DNA of 64,000 nt from positions 21,662,251 to 21,726,250 of the forward strand of contig OX463863.1 in assembly GCA_949825065.1 (NCBI GenBank), in the 5' to 3' direction. Shown here piece by piece: positions 43,288 through 55,049 of the stretch (positions are counted from its first letter, which is position 1; every line of letters begins with the position of its first letter). A model generated the notes under the pieces. It made no database searches. It saw only the letters and a list, made by a program, of their open reading frames with translations, and had not been told where the DNA came from. Source of the DNA: Odontocerum albicorne. Lineage: Eukaryota; Arthropoda; Insecta; Trichoptera; Odontoceridae. The translations under genes were made by a program, and so were the position numbers.

Positions 43288-43335
43288 ATCCCTTCCCTTC
43301 CCTTCCCTTCCCTTCCTTTTCCTTTTCCTTTGATT
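43288..43335. repeat. (CCCTT)n microsatellite
   Basis: About five CCCTT units and then CCTTTT variants. Confidence 0.9.
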
Positions 43336-43417
43336 GATGATATCTCACTTTTACTTTTATCACGAGTATATTATTCATAAATTTCATAAAAATGAATAAT
43401 CATTTAAATATTGTTTT

Positions 43418-43508
43418 GCGCACATGTAACTTGCGCCCATGTAACTGCGCCCATGTAACTTGCGCCCATGTAACTTGCGCCCATGTAACTTGCGCCCGTG
43501 TAACTTGC
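43418..43508. repeat. 15-base minisatellite, 6 copies
   Basis: The unit is GCCCATGTAACTTGC; the second copy lacks one T and the last has CCGTG. Confidence 0.94.
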
Positions 43509-43514
43509 TTTATT

Positions 43515-44360
43515 TACTATATATCGTCCTTGTACTGCGAAAAGGATTTAGATTTAACCCTTCCTTATCTTGGCAAAGTTCCATTTATCCAAATATTAAC
43601 GGTTTTCTTCGGTGATTCCTTGTTACGAGTATATGGTAAGTTATAAAGGGAAATTGAGAAAAAAAAATACACAACTTTTTCTTATAGTTTTTTTTTTATA
43701 TGTAACACCCACGTTACATTGCCAAAATATCAATTTTTATAAAACACAAAAAGCGCTATAAAATGATTATATAATCTAAAACAAGAACAACATTAACATA
43801 GCTGAATTATCAACAAATAAAATGGTTTGAATATTCTCTAACATACATTTAGTGATTAATAAGATATTTAAAGATTATTTACTCCAATTGTCAAAATGCG
43901 CCCACGCTGTCCAGACATGTTGACCCGATGTCGTTTGAAAGGTTGTAGCGTTGTCAATATTTATCACCAGATGATGCCACTGCACACAATAGTGCACGTA
44001 TAGTATTTGAATGTGTTGCCATATTTGAAATTACGTTACAGTTTCTGGATTTAAAAAAAATTATTACTTAATTAGTGTAACACCCGTGTTACAATGCTAT
44101 GATATGGGTTAAGTCCATTTTTGCTTAAAATGACTGATGCCATTTTACTTAAAATAAAAATATCTACACGTGGAAAAAACATTTATGTCCAAAAGTGATG
44201 TGATATGGGTTCGTTGTTATGTAAAGATAAAAAGTCATATAACATGATTTGACATCGCCTTCCAAAACTTAAATTGCATTTATCACAAAACTCAATATTT
44301 GGACTTGAATGCTTTTCGCAGAACAATGATGATAAATTATATTATTTGTTAAAATTTCAA
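43515..44360. other. No recognisable gene
   Basis: AT-rich. Two related palindromic words, GTAACACCCACGTTACA (43702) and GTAACACCCGTGTTACA (44078), lie about 376 bases apart. They may be the ends of a short element. Confidence 0.45.
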
Positions 44361-44364
44361 TTTA

Positions 44365-44850
44365 AGATGCACACCTCATCACTCATACAGTCTTGTGCTC
44401 CCCTGATGATGAAGTGAAAGCCTTGAAACTGGTAGGATTATACCGTTACAAAAAGTGAAATAAACAGTGTTTGATAAAACAAATTACAATTGTTTTATTT
44501 ACTTTTCTCTGGTTGGTTGGAAGAGATTGTAGCCTGGCAATAAGTATGTCAGATTGTTTTTGCAATGAAGTGTTAGTAAAATAAATAAAGGACCTTTTTG
44601 ATACAAAGATTACCACTCATACAGTCTTGTTTGTGCTCCCCTGATGATAAAGTGAAAGCCTTGAAACTGGTAGGGTTATAACCGTTACAAAAAGTGAAAT
44701 AAACAGTGTTTGATAAACAAATTACAATTGCTTTATTTACTTTTGTCTGGTTGGTTGGAAGAGATTGTAGCCTGGCAATAAGCCTGACAGATTGATTTTG
44801 CAATAAAGTGTTAGTAAAATATTGTAAATAAAGGACCTTTTTTTTTAATT
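44365..44850 (+). mobile_element. Penelope-like element tail, tandem pair
   Basis: Two direct copies (about 44385-44605 and 44606-44850) each carry GCTCCCCTGATGAT, GCCTTGAAACTGGTAGG, CAGTGTTTGATAAA and then TGGTTGGTTGGAAGAGATTG, TAGCCTGGCAATAAG and AATAAAGGACCTTT. The tandem arrangement differs from the inverted pairs elsewhere. Confidence 0.8.
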
Positions 44851-45375
44851 ATAATTTTTTTTAATTCTTGAATAAAACACACAATTTGCTTTGATTTCAA
44901 AAAACTTTTTATTTGTCATTGAAGTATAATGTACGACATTTAAACACAAAAAACAATTTCCGCCAAATGTCCACCTCTCGCAGCTCCGCAGATGTCCACT
45001 CTTTTGTCAAAATTTTCGATGACATTTTGGCATAACTACGGTTCTAACTCACCAATAACGCGAATAATTTCATCCTTCAGCTCAGGAATTGATTGGGGGT
45101 CATTTTTATAGACCTGGCTTTTCACGTAACCCCAGAGAAAATAGTCCCAACGGTGTCAGATCACATGATCTCGGTGGCCAATTAACATCACCGTTTCCGG
45201 AGATCACAATACATAAAATAATTCAACAATTTGAACGCGTTGTTTTATTGTATACAACTCCATTTTTATAAATGTCATACATTACACTTCTCAAATGTCA
45301 CAGACCCAGGCAAGTTCGCAACGCCATCTGTGTTTTATCACAAGAATTAAAAAAACCACTCATTTGAAAAACCCT
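44850..45375 (-). mobile_element. Deletion derivative of the DDE element seen at 17604
   Basis: The right end on the minus strand starts AAAGGGTTTTTCAAATGAG and is followed near 45250 by an ATG opening MELYTIKQRVQIVELFYV, a typical transposase N-terminus. This jumps directly to a C-terminal part with WPPRSCDLTPL-like, degenerate WGYVKSQVY and DKRVDxC segments (about 45180-44950). The middle of the gene, including the first two Asp, is deleted, and a frameshift lies near 45148. Confidence 0.7.
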
Positions 45376-45490
45376 TTACAATCATAATTCCACAAACAGT
45401 TTTTTAAAATGAATTTCATCCGTTACAAATGCTATTTTATGTGCTAAAAAAAATTAATATGAATATCGTTTTTTTTTCATAAAAAATTCA

Positions 45491-45719
45491 ACCATTGGGA
45501 ATATAGCGCTTCCACAGTATCTATTGGGGATACAGCGCTTCCACAGTATCTATTGGGGATACAGCGCTTCCACAGCATCTATTGGGGATACAGCGCTTCC
45601 ACAGCATCTATTGGGGATACAGCGCTTCCACAGTATCTATTGGGGATACAGCGCTTCCACAGCATCTATTGGGGATACAGCGCTTCCACAGCATCTATTG
45701 GGGATACATTCCACAGTAT
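45491..45719. repeat. 29-base minisatellite, 8 copies
   Basis: The unit is CTATTGGGGATACAGCGCTT followed by CCACAGTAT. The first copy is diverged (30 bases) and the last lacks CAGCGC. Confidence 0.95.
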
Positions 45720-45794
45720 CTATGGAGGACACCATGACACTTTTATTCACCCATATATCGCATTAACCACCGTGACTTTGGATTGATTAAAATA

Positions 45795-45905
45795 GGTTGT
45801 TTAAGAAAATTATAAAAGGTTGCTAAAGAAAACTATAAAATTATTCCTTCAGAAAATCATAAAAGGTTGCTTCAGAAAATAATAAAAGGTAGTTTCAGAA
45901 AATGT
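45795..45905. repeat. Imperfect 25-30-base tandem repeat, about 4 copies
   Basis: Copies of AAAAGGTTGCTTCAGAAAAT with variable spacing. Confidence 0.75.
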
Positions 45906-46092
45906 TATTATTCTGATGAGTTCTTGAACAAAACAGTATTATTTGTAACATTCTGCTCCTGTAAATACTGATTCATTTAAAAATAATAACACAAAATTCT
46001 TTATTGTTTTTTTCTCCTAATTTACTAAAATTAAGAGATGTTTCATTTGTCTATTAAACGCAACAGCCTTTAAGAAATCGACAGACAGTTAA

Positions 46093-46755
46093 GATCATAG
46101 TTTCCCAAACTTTTTCACCCCGTAGACCACTTGCCGATATTTTTGTTTTCCGTAAACCCCCTGCCTGCCTAATATTGAATTTTCCTACACTTATTAACTT
46201 CAAATGTATTTTTGACAGCTGACACAGTGCTGTGCTGTTCACCTTGATATGGCTTTTTGTAGAGTGGACAATTGAAAAAATGAAAAACATGTAAAATTTT
46301 CATTCATACCTTTATTGAAAATACACAAAATGCGAGTAAATATTTGGCTTTGGAACGAAACAAATCAAAACCTAGTAAAATTCTTACATAAAATGAATAC
46401 ACAAATAATACTGTTAATGAGAGGGATGAACCTGAACCTGCTCCGATAGCGATGGTTCAATATTTGGCTTCAAATTAGTGAGGTGAACTCCACGTTCAGT
46501 GATTTTCATTCGATTTCTTTATTATAAGTATTTTCTATGTCTAATATAAGTATTATGTACACACAATCTGTGTTAGGTGTAATAAGACATTTACGGAACG
46601 CCTAAATATTGATGATGATCTGCCTAAATGGGATCCGCTAACGTGGACCCCCATTTACATCTTGTGCACCCCCATTTTCTTTTCTCGTTGACATAGACCC
46701 CCTGCAAGTCAAAATCGACCTTTGGGGATCCATATAGACCACTTTGGGAATCTTT
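46093..46755. mobile_element. Possible hAT-like MITE
   Basis: Ends AGTTTCCCAAACTTTTTC and (reverse) AGATTCCCAAAGTGG, with GTAGACCAC/TAGACCAC near both. The layout is like 23654-23974. No coding sequence. Confidence 0.45.
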
Positions 46756-46789
46756 GGTTTAGATATATCGACTGTAACAAGATATAAAA

Positions 46790-47110
46790 TACATAATTGT
46801 GTCTCGGTGCCCATCTTGATGACATGTATGGAAGTGAAACTAAAAAAGGATAAAAGTGAATGCTGCGGAAATGCGTGCACTAAGGATAATATTTGGAAAG
46901 AAACCATCAGAAATGAATGCATGGATAAAATGTATGTTTTAAGCAAGATGAAGGAAGGAGCTTTAAGCAAGATGAAGGAAGGAGCTTTAAGCAAGATGAA
47001 GGAAGGAGCTTTAAGATGTTTGAACATGTGGTGAGAATGAATATCATAAGTGTGCGTTGAAGATGTAGACTGAGGGAAACGTGGCTGGACCAGATATTGA
47101 AAGAAAGTGC
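46790..47110 (+). mobile_element. LINE 3' tail with a 24-base triplication
   Basis: The plus strand shows NAAEMRALRIIFGK, then three copies of the 24-base unit GCTTTAAGCAAGATGAAGGA plus AGGA (about 46936-47010), then degenerate tail sequence. Third LINE tail in the window with an internal tandem expansion. Confidence 0.7.
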
Positions 47111-47957
47111 AGTACCCGGCGGTACTTAATACACATCGGGCTTAACCTTTCCCTTCCTGTGCTAAAAAGTTCGCCCGTTCCGGTGATGTGTATTCAATTC
47201 ACATGTAAAAATGAGTTATTTAAAATCAAGAATATTAAATAAATTTGAAGTCAAAAGGGATAATAATTAAAATTTAATTGCTGAAAACATGAAAAAAAAC
47301 ATCGGCTGACGTTCACAAAACAGGCCAAGAGACCACCTCAGATGAATGCGCTAGGGCGACTGTGACGGACTAACACTGTGTATGTTATACCTCGAAGGAA
47401 GAAACACAACTGCAAACCGAGATTCTATTTCTTGCTCTCCCATATACCGAAGTAGAGTGGGAGTGAGACGTGGATAGCGTCGCTTCCTCACCCATAGCGG
47501 TTTTTTTAGAATAAATATATCTATATCACACACTGGCACACGTTTGATTGTATCGGTGAATTTATTCCCGATTTTCACAAAATGTCTCTGATGTGGCCGA
47601 TAAGTGCTAATTATTATTAATAATATTTTTCCATTCAATGCGTAAATGTATTACGGAGGAATACCTAAAATCTGAACCCAGTATTTATTATATTTATAGA
47701 GATATTAAAGTTTTCTTAAGCTTAAGAAAGAGACTGTCGGACATAATCGGCTAACTTCGGCTTTGTAGAGCGTCGTCTATATACTTTGAAGTGAACGCGA
47801 ATACACCCTTGAACGCTTGACAAGGACTGACAAATCGTGACGGAAGACGTGTATGAATGACAGAGACGACGCTCTACAAAGTCCAAGTTAGCCGATTATG
47901 GCCGACAGTCTCTTTCTTAAGCCCGATGTTTATTATTACTTACCGCCGGGTACTGTA
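47111..47957. mobile_element. Foldback MITE, copy 1, interrupted by an insertion
   Basis: Outer ends CAGTACCCGGCGGTA lie at 47111 and, reversed, at 47957. The inner arms AAGAAAGAGACTGTCGG and GTAGAGCGTCGTCT lie at 47723-47775 and 47840-47930. The left outer end is separated from its arm by about 575 bases (47147-47721), flanked on both sides by GCTTAA. The uninterrupted copy is at 60430-60615. Confidence 0.75.
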
Positions 47958-48175
47958 ATGTGAGAACTATAAATAATAGAAGTTGAGGAGGCAAAAGTTG
48001 TATTCTTGGGTAGGAAAGTTGGGAGATCTGCTCTCTCTGTCTAATCCACAAGGTACGCGGCATTATAATATGTATGTAAACTATTACATACATACGTGCC
48101 ATTTCCAGGCAAGGACTGTGTGAATGTATGAAAAAGCATGGAGATCTATCCGCTCTGCCCCCCCTAAAAGATGCG
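47958..48175 (+). mobile_element. LINE 3' tail ends
   Basis: Two short pieces ending in TGCTCTCTCTGTC-TAATCCACAAGGTACG (about 48020-48060) and CGCTCTGCCC (about 48150-48175). They correspond to the LSAYPAR-DTA end of the LINE family at 37260-37800. Confidence 0.45.
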
Positions 48176-48354
48176 CAGCGTGATGGTTTATATCTTTTTC
48201 CTTTTCTTCTCGTTATTGCCTCGCTATGTAAAGTGTAGACTAGTGCGTGTGTGTGCTTGTTGAAGTGTAAATAGAGAACTTACCGAGTGGTTTACAATTA
48301 TTTTTATATTTTGTTTATAGTTAATGCATTTACATTGTGGAAGTTTAAAGACAT

Positions 48355-48580
48355 TGTAATTTGTTTTATCAAACACTGTTTATTTCACTTTTTGTAATCA
48401 TCCCATGCCTCCCTCAGCCCTCAGTCCCCGACCGTTAGAAGCGTGGATCTCGGTACCAGTTCGAACAGAATTCAGTCTTGTTTGTGTTCCCCTGATGATG
48501 AGGTGTGCACTTTGAAACCGGTAGGGTTATACCGTTACAAAAAGTGGAATAAACAGTGTTTGATAAAACAAATTACAATG
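48355..48580. mobile_element. Penelope-like element tail, foldback copy
   Basis: A short left arm (ATTTGTTTTATCAAACACTG, to about 48398) faces a full right arm with TTCGAACAGAATTCAGTC, CCCCTGATGATGAGG, GAAACCGGTAGGG and CAGTGTTTGATAAA. Confidence 0.8.
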
Positions 48581-48814
48581 GTTTACAATTATTCACTGAA
48601 TTGGTATTTATATTAATCTCCATTTTGAAACAGAATTTGACATTTAAATGTGAAAAACGTGTCAGGACTGTCGACTCCTATTAAGTTTTAAGCCAAAATA
48701 TTTAGTTATATAAGCTCGGTAAGCGATGTATCCAGTACAGTTAGACAATGCATTTATTAAGTGAAACAGATCACTTACTGTCACTTTCATTTTAATTATT
48801 GTGTAGAATTGTTT

Positions 48815-48965
48815 CCCATTTGAGTGTCCAATCATTTTGGTTTAAAATTACTGAAAGTGTAAAGCGAGGATGTGTGATGTCACCTGGGTTGTTCGACTTA
48901 TATATAAATTCATATTTGCGAAGTTTAAAAGATGATTCGAGGGGGTTAGTGTTAGAATTATATGC
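48815..48965 (+). mobile_element. LINE reverse transcriptase palm fragment
   Basis: The plus strand reads FWFKITESVKRGCVMSPGLF, then DLYINSYLRSL. This is the VRQGCVMSPxLFNLY block of LINE RT. It is truncated on both sides. Confidence 0.7.
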
Positions 48966-49574
48966 AGCAACAAGAAATAATTGTTAAGCTGAAACAATTT
49001 CACTTACTAAAAAAGTTCGACATACTTTATTTGAAAACATTTTCTGAAATGTTGAAGATGTCGTCAATATCAGAGGCTCCATTCAAAAGGAACAACCCAC
49101 GTAACAAAGGCGGAGAGAGTACTTGGCGAGTGAGTTCTACTTATCGCCAGTCTGAATAGATCAATATTTCTGTCTCCAGAACAATACATAGCACTGTCAA
49201 AGAAGACACTGTCTTCAAGAGCACTCCAACTCCAGAATCCACTATTTTTGGAAGAATCCTTTGTATATCTTTTGATATGTGAAAGTAACACATTCACCCT
49301 TGGATTTAATGCTGTGTATATATGAAGTGTTCATATTCTACAAAAAAAATTTATAACACCTCCAAAAGAGGGTTGACTCGAAGTGATTCCTAAAACTGTA
49401 CACACCACCCATATATTTGACACTTAGATACAGGCAGTTAAATAAAGCACAAATGTAGAAGAGTTTTTTTAATGAAATTAACAGTACATAATAAGAAGGG
49501 AAAACCCAATACTTCAAAATATTATAACACATTAAACAAAAGATTTCATTGAAATGAACAAACTAAACTGGCGA

Positions 49575-49640
49575 CCTTTGTGGCCTAGTTGGTAAGACTG
49601 CTATCTTCCAGTCCAGCTACGGGTTTAATTCCCGTTAGAA
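49575..49640 (+). mobile_element. tRNA-like SINE head
   Basis: The A box TGGCCTAGTTGG lies near 49582, and a T-arm with a five-pair stem, ACGGG-TTTAATT-CCCGT, at 49619-49635. It is tRNA-like in spacing but lacks a good acceptor stem and a standard T loop, so I call it a SINE head and not a tRNA gene. The T-arm is the first unit of the array that follows. Confidence 0.6.
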
Positions 49641-50036
49641 CCCAATGTATTCCGTTTACGTGTTTAATTCTCATTGGAACCCAGGGTTAAGGGTTTAATT
49701 CCTATTGGAACCCAATGTATTCCGGTTAAGGGCTCAATTTCCATTGGAACCCAATGTATTACGGTTAAGGGTTTAATTCCCATTGGAACCCAATATATTC
49801 CGGTTAAGGGCTCAATTTCCATTGGAACCCAATGTATTACGGTTAAGGGTTTAATTCCCATTGGAACCCAATATATTCCGGTTAAGGGCACAATTTACAT
49901 TGGAACCCAATGTATTACGGTTAAGGGTTTAATTCCCATTGGAACCCAATATATTCCGGTTAAGGGCTCAATTTACATTGGAACCCAATGTATTACGGTT
50001 AAGGGTTTAATTCCGATTGGAACCCAATGTATTTTA
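49619..50036. repeat. 39-base minisatellite derived from the SINE T-arm, about 10 copies
   Basis: The first unit is the SINE T-arm plus GAACCCAATGTATTCCG. Later units alternate between AGGGCTCAATTTCCATTGGA and AGGGTTTAATTCCCATTGGA types, giving a 78-base higher-order period. Frames of 75-129 codons over it are artefacts. Confidence 0.93.
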
Positions 50037-50379
50037 AAAATATTCCAGTCTAATTTTCAATGAAAGCCTTCTTTATATCATTCTGGTTGATTGGAAGAGA
50101 TTCCTGCAGTACATTCAAACACAGCTTCTTTGAAATGTGACATTGCCTCCTTTAAAAACGCAGTTAATATGATCTACTGCGCAGTTTACTGACATAACGC
50201 ACTCCAAGTGCGCGTCTAATTCCCAACAGCATCTCCCGCAAAATGTCATCTTTAAAAGTCTTAATTCTCTTATTTCTACAGGAACAAGGTCAATGGAGAG
50301 CTTCATGCAATACACAACCGCGCTATATTAAAAGTAGCAAAAATGACAATACATAATAGTGTGTCAGTGTCAACTCTGA

Positions 50380-50570
50380 TGTAACATATTGAAGTGTTTA
50401 TTTCCATTTTACAACTGCCTTCAGCAGCAATTGAGGAACCAGGGTACATGAAATCTTGCACCACTTCTAGGCCACTTAACCTGCCTGATGGTCCAGTCCA
50501 GTCCAGGGACCAAGACACCCCACCCCAGGGTTATACAGTCAGCAATATTGAGATTGGAATCCAGGAATAG
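50380..50570 (-). mobile_element. LINE reverse transcriptase C-terminal fragment
   Basis: The minus strand reads LEVVQDFMYPGSSIAAEGSC, then KMEINTSI. This is the FxYLGSxI...EIxxRI block following the RT palm. Short and truncated. Confidence 0.6.
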
Positions 50571-50949
50571 TTCCATAAAGAATGAGCAAGAACTGACCAT
50601 TCCTCCAGATAAAGCATATTTTGTGAAGTGGAAAGACAAAACACCCGACGACTGGATGGAGCACTTGAAAAAGATGACACCCGGAGACCAACATATAGAG
50701 CATTAAATAGACTCTGAGTAGTGGTGACTAGATGCAAGGTGAACATGCAGAGATGGGTTTCTTAAGTGAAAGTAACACTGGATGTGATAGCGGGAATATA
50801 TACAAGACTCGCAACACACGCTGGTTTGTCCGAACATCGGGGCACGCTCAGGGTAGGACCTGATTGATGCAAATGATAGACCGAACTCTGGTGAGAACAT
50901 GTGACATCGTTGATAATTGATGAACATTGCTGATTCGACAGGCCTCGAT

Positions 50950-52373
50950 CTAAGACTCTTCTGTTCTGTGAACTCGCATATGTTTTTTCAAAGTGTACTT
51001 ACAGTTGAAAGTCTTCGAACACAAATGGCAGCTAAATTCGTCCCCGCTGTGAATCTTCAAATGTAGATTCAATCTGCTTCTATTCAAGTAAGACTTTCCA
51101 CATTCCGTACATTCGAAGGACTTCTCACCTCGGTGCATTTTCATATGCAAAGAGAATGTTCCCTTATACGCGAACAATTTTCCACAAATTCCGCAACTGA
51201 AAGGCTTCTCTCCACTGTGAACCCTCAAATGTTCTTTCAAATTATCTAATCTACTGAACGATTTGTCACAACCCGCACATTGGAATTTAAAATCCCCGCT
51301 GTGAGTCATCGAATGTTGCGTTAATGATTTCTTTAGAGAGAATGTTTTGCCGCAATAATCGCAACCGAAGGGCTTCTCTCCACTGTGAACTCTCGAATGT
51401 TGTATCATGTTGGTCTTTCTATTAAATGTTTTGCCGCAATCCCCGCAGCTGAAACGTTTTTCCGAATGAACTTTCAAATGAACTCCCAATGATTTCTTTT
51501 TAGTGAATGTCTTAGGACATTCGGTACATGCAAACGGTTTCTCTCCAGTGTGAACTCTGGAATGTTCCTTCAAACCGCTCTGCGAATTGAATCCTTTACT
51601 GCACACCGGGCAATGGAAAAGATATCTACCACTGTGCGCCATCAAATGAAACATCAAATTCTTCTTATGCATAAACGACTTGTCACATTCAGCGCAGATA
51701 AATGGTCCGTCATGGATTGCCAAGTGTATTTTTAAAGTACCCTTGTCTTTAAAACTTTTATCGCAATGCCGACAACTGAACGGCGTCTCTCCAGTATGGA
51801 TCCTCAAATGAATTAAATAATTACTCTTATTATTGAACCCTTTCCCGCAGTGTTCACAGTGAAACACATAAGTCCCGCTGTGAAGTATAATATGTCTGTC
51901 ATAAGAACTCTTTTGAATGAATATTTTCTGACATGTTTCGCATTTGAACGATTCTGTGCTGTTCTTTCTCGTGTGTATTTCTAAATGTTTCGTCAAGTTC
52001 CCCTTTCTGTTGAAAGCCGCTCCGCACTCTCGGCACGCGTGGTGCTTGTCTCCCCGATGAATAGTCATATGGTCTGCCAATGAGGTGTTGCGGGTAAACA
52101 GTTTACCGCACTGGTCGCAGCTGAATGGTTTCTCTCGGGTGTGGACGATCGAGTGCCGCTCCAATTGGCTTCTTATTTTGAATGCTTTACCGCAATCTCC
52201 ACAAACGTGAGGCTTCTTAACATTGTTGCGTTTGTTACTCCTACAGCGCGTTCCCTTTTTAACAAGTAAAGTTTTGTCTTCAAATCGGTATCCAGAATTC
52301 TGATAACTTTTTTCTTTACAATAATCTTTGTTTTGCAGTCCGATTTCGTTGGGAAGATTTAGATAGAACAAAT
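50950..52373 (-). CDS. C2H2 zinc-finger protein, gene C, last exon (15 fingers)
   Basis: Acceptor TTTGTTTTTCAG ends at 52374; the exon enters in phase 1 and reads LFYLNLPNEIGL, a basic stretch (KKGTRCRSNKRNN), then fifteen C2H2 fingers, ending HMRVHRTEES and TGA 50950. Fingers are of several linker types (HTGEKPF, HSGEKPF, and irregular ones such as HTRKNSTESF before finger 4 and HDGPF before finger 7), so the array is old and diverged. Spliced to 55887-56088, the model has 541 residues, and the junction reads EGA-N-LFYLN. It is a predicted nuclear DNA-binding protein with no recognisable orthologue. The frame is also open upstream to 52470, but that segment lacks family features and includes the acceptor. 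Confidence 0.9.
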
Positions 52374-52489
52374 CTGAAAAACAAATGCATATATTTTTAT
52401 AACTGTTCAATATAAAATGTTCTCCAAGGTGTGTATATCTATGGCCTTGGTCAAGCACACAGAACCGCATTTGCTAAGGGTCGCCAAGT

Positions 52490-54110
52490 CAAAGGGGATG
52501 CTCACAAATTTATAATTTTATTTATTTTTATTATTTTATTTATTTTACACATGACAAGAAATATACATTAGTGAAAAAACAACAGGTAATTTAACTAGGA
52601 CACACAATTGTAATGGATCTGGGTTTGCTGCCTTTCATTTGTGTTGTCCCCAGTAAACTAGGATTTTGCCTGTATTTCACTAAGGACATACTATATCATA
52701 CAGCATGAAAAAATAAATCGACACTTCTTTCCGATTTTTGATTATATAAAACCCCGTTGCACATTCTCATCAACCTGACAAACAGTGACACTCAATTACA
52801 CATGTATACATTACGCGAAATCAAACTCCTCACACTTCATCACTCCAGACAGACCAAAACCATTCACCCCACAATATACCGCACATAATCATAAAAATAA
52901 AAACACACAAAAGTACAAATATAAAACAATAAAAAACCCCACACTCAAGAGCTCACACAAACCTTTACCACAAGTCCAACAACCACGCTCCGATCCACTG
53001 CCTTAATTGTTTTCCTCCCTTTGCCTTTATTGAATTCGGCACCCCATTGTATGTCATGGGAGCTAAATAGGCATATTGCCTTTGGGCAAAAGATGTTTTA
53101 ACCCTAGGGATGGTGAACATTTGATCAGTTGCCATGCGTGCCATGTGTCTCTGCTGAGTCTGCATCTTCCCCTCCTCTCGATGGCAGTGCCAGAGAATGG
53201 ATTTGAGATGTAAATTAGCTATTTACAAGACCTAATACTCCCTGAAAAGCTCTGCTGTGTGATACCGGGCAGGAAGTTCCTTCATTATTTTTAAAATCAA
53301 TTTTTTGGGAAACCTACAATATGTGTATTTGTGTTAAGGTGCACCCCCCCCCCCCAAACTGATACACTGTAAGAAAGTGCTGACTGACATAAGGCGAAGT
53401 ATATACCTTAAGGAATATCCTCACTGAGCACATTTCGAATCATACGGAATATTTATCCTAGTTTTCTGATTTTTGTGCTCAGTGTTAATATGGACCTCCC
53501 AACGAAAAAACCCTTTCCAAAGAAACACAACTACAGTAAGCCAAGGGTGAACAACTGTGCAGTGTTATGTCAATTTAGAGTCAATAAATTTGAGTCCATC
53601 CATTCTTTAACTACACGTACTCGTAATTCTTCATTTGCCTTTGAAAATATGATACATCATCCCATGTTCTGCATAAATAGGTTGTAAAAATGCCACCACT
53701 GATAGATAGGTCAATACAGAATGTGATATTATATGTACCAGTGCGTGGCCGCGTGTGATGGCCAAATGCAAGCTATGACCTAGGGGTCCCATACTAAATC
53801 TACCCATACCCATATTTTTGTCAGGCATGACAGTGAATATGTCAGGCATGACAGTGAATATGGGCTCCATGACATCGTAGATGCATTTGTGGAGAAGTGA
53901 GCAAAACGTAAACTAAAATGGTGCGTAGTGTGGCATAAAATACATCATCATTTTGAATGGAAAGGGTAAGCATTTTTTTAATAAGATATTTCTGAGAAGA
54001 GGGGGCAAGTTGCAAACTGCCCAGGGTTGCCGTCTATATAAATGCAGCATTACTGATACGTACATAGTCCGTAATATTGAAATGGGTTAAATTACAAAAA
54101 CCAACTAATG
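52490..54110. other. No recognisable gene
   Basis: This is gene C intron sequence if the 55887 exon is correct. It holds a C-run at about 53345 and a 21-base duplication (GTCAGGCATGACAGTGAATA) at 53820-53861. Short frames here have no recognisable features. Confidence 0.5.
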
Positions 54111-54118
54111 TAAAGTTG

Positions 54119-54470
54119 GGATATTATGAATGCAAGGTTGAATCAAGTGAGGATATTATGAATGCAAGGTTGAATCAAGTGAGGATATTATGAATGTAAG
54201 GTTGAATCAAGTGAGGATATTATGAATGCAAGGTTGAATCAAGTGAGGATATTATGAATGTAAGGTTGAATCAAGTGAGGATATTATGAATGTAAGGTTG
54301 AATCAAGTGAGGATATTATGAATGTAAGGTTGAATCAAGTGAGGATATTATGAATGCAAGGTTGAATCAAGTGAGGATATTATGAATGTAAGGTTGAATC
54401 AAGTGAGGATATTATGAATGTAAGGTTGAATCAAGTGAGGATATTATGAATGTAAGGTTGAATCAAGTGA
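54119..54470. repeat. 32-base minisatellite, 11 copies
   Basis: The unit is GGATATTATGAATGCAAGGT followed by TGAATCAAGTGA. T/C variants (TGTAAG/TGCAAG) are interspersed. Copy lengths are constant. It runs into GGATATTTTGAAAGAAGGAA, which resembles a LINE tail (DILKEG), so it may be another LINE-born array. Confidence 0.96.
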
Positions 54471-54479
54471 GGATATTTT

Positions 54480-54660
54480 GAAAGAAGGAAGTCGGAGAGA
54501 TCGATCGCCTTAAGTTCACATTCATCCCTAATCATTTCGTTCTTTATTTTGTCATACATTGTCGCCCCGTGTATTCTTGACATTGCACGCATTTCTACAG
54601 CATTTATTCGACATCTATCAGTATTTTTCCAAATCTGTTTCCCTCCCATACATCAAAGTT
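54480..54660 (-). mobile_element. LINE 3' tail fragment
   Basis: The minus strand reads NAVEMRAMSRIHGATMYDKI, then KNEMIRDECELKAIDL. Same block (EMR...GxxxxDKI) as other LINE tails in the window; truncated. Confidence 0.7.
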
Positions 54661-55049
54661 GACAACAAGATACTATTGTGAAATATCATCGTAGAAAATT
54701 GTGATACTGCTCGATTTGAGTATATATGTTTTAGTGCCCTATTGCCTCTATTTCCTATTGCTACATGCGCTTCGATATCCCTATTAACTCTTCAATCATC
54801 TGAGTGCACACTACCCAAATAGCGGAATTCTTCAATTCGCTCTAACCTTCCATTATTCCCCCATATATCACATTTACTTCTCCTTTCACAATTCGCTCTA
54901 ACCTTCCATTATTCCCCCATATATCACATATACTTCTCCTTTCACAATTTTCTATCACCGTAACTTTGGATTTTGCAACATTAATTCTCAGATCATACTC
55001 TTCGCATCTTTCATACAATTTACTTATCAAACAAAGAAATATAGTATTT

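Noticed and set aside
49575..49640. A functional tRNA gene
   Set aside because: The A box and T-arm are present, but the acceptor stem does not pair and the T loop is not TTCRA-like; it fits a SINE head.
49664..50063. 75- and 129-codon frames over the 39-base array
   Set aside because: Repeat artefacts from a unit that is a multiple of three.
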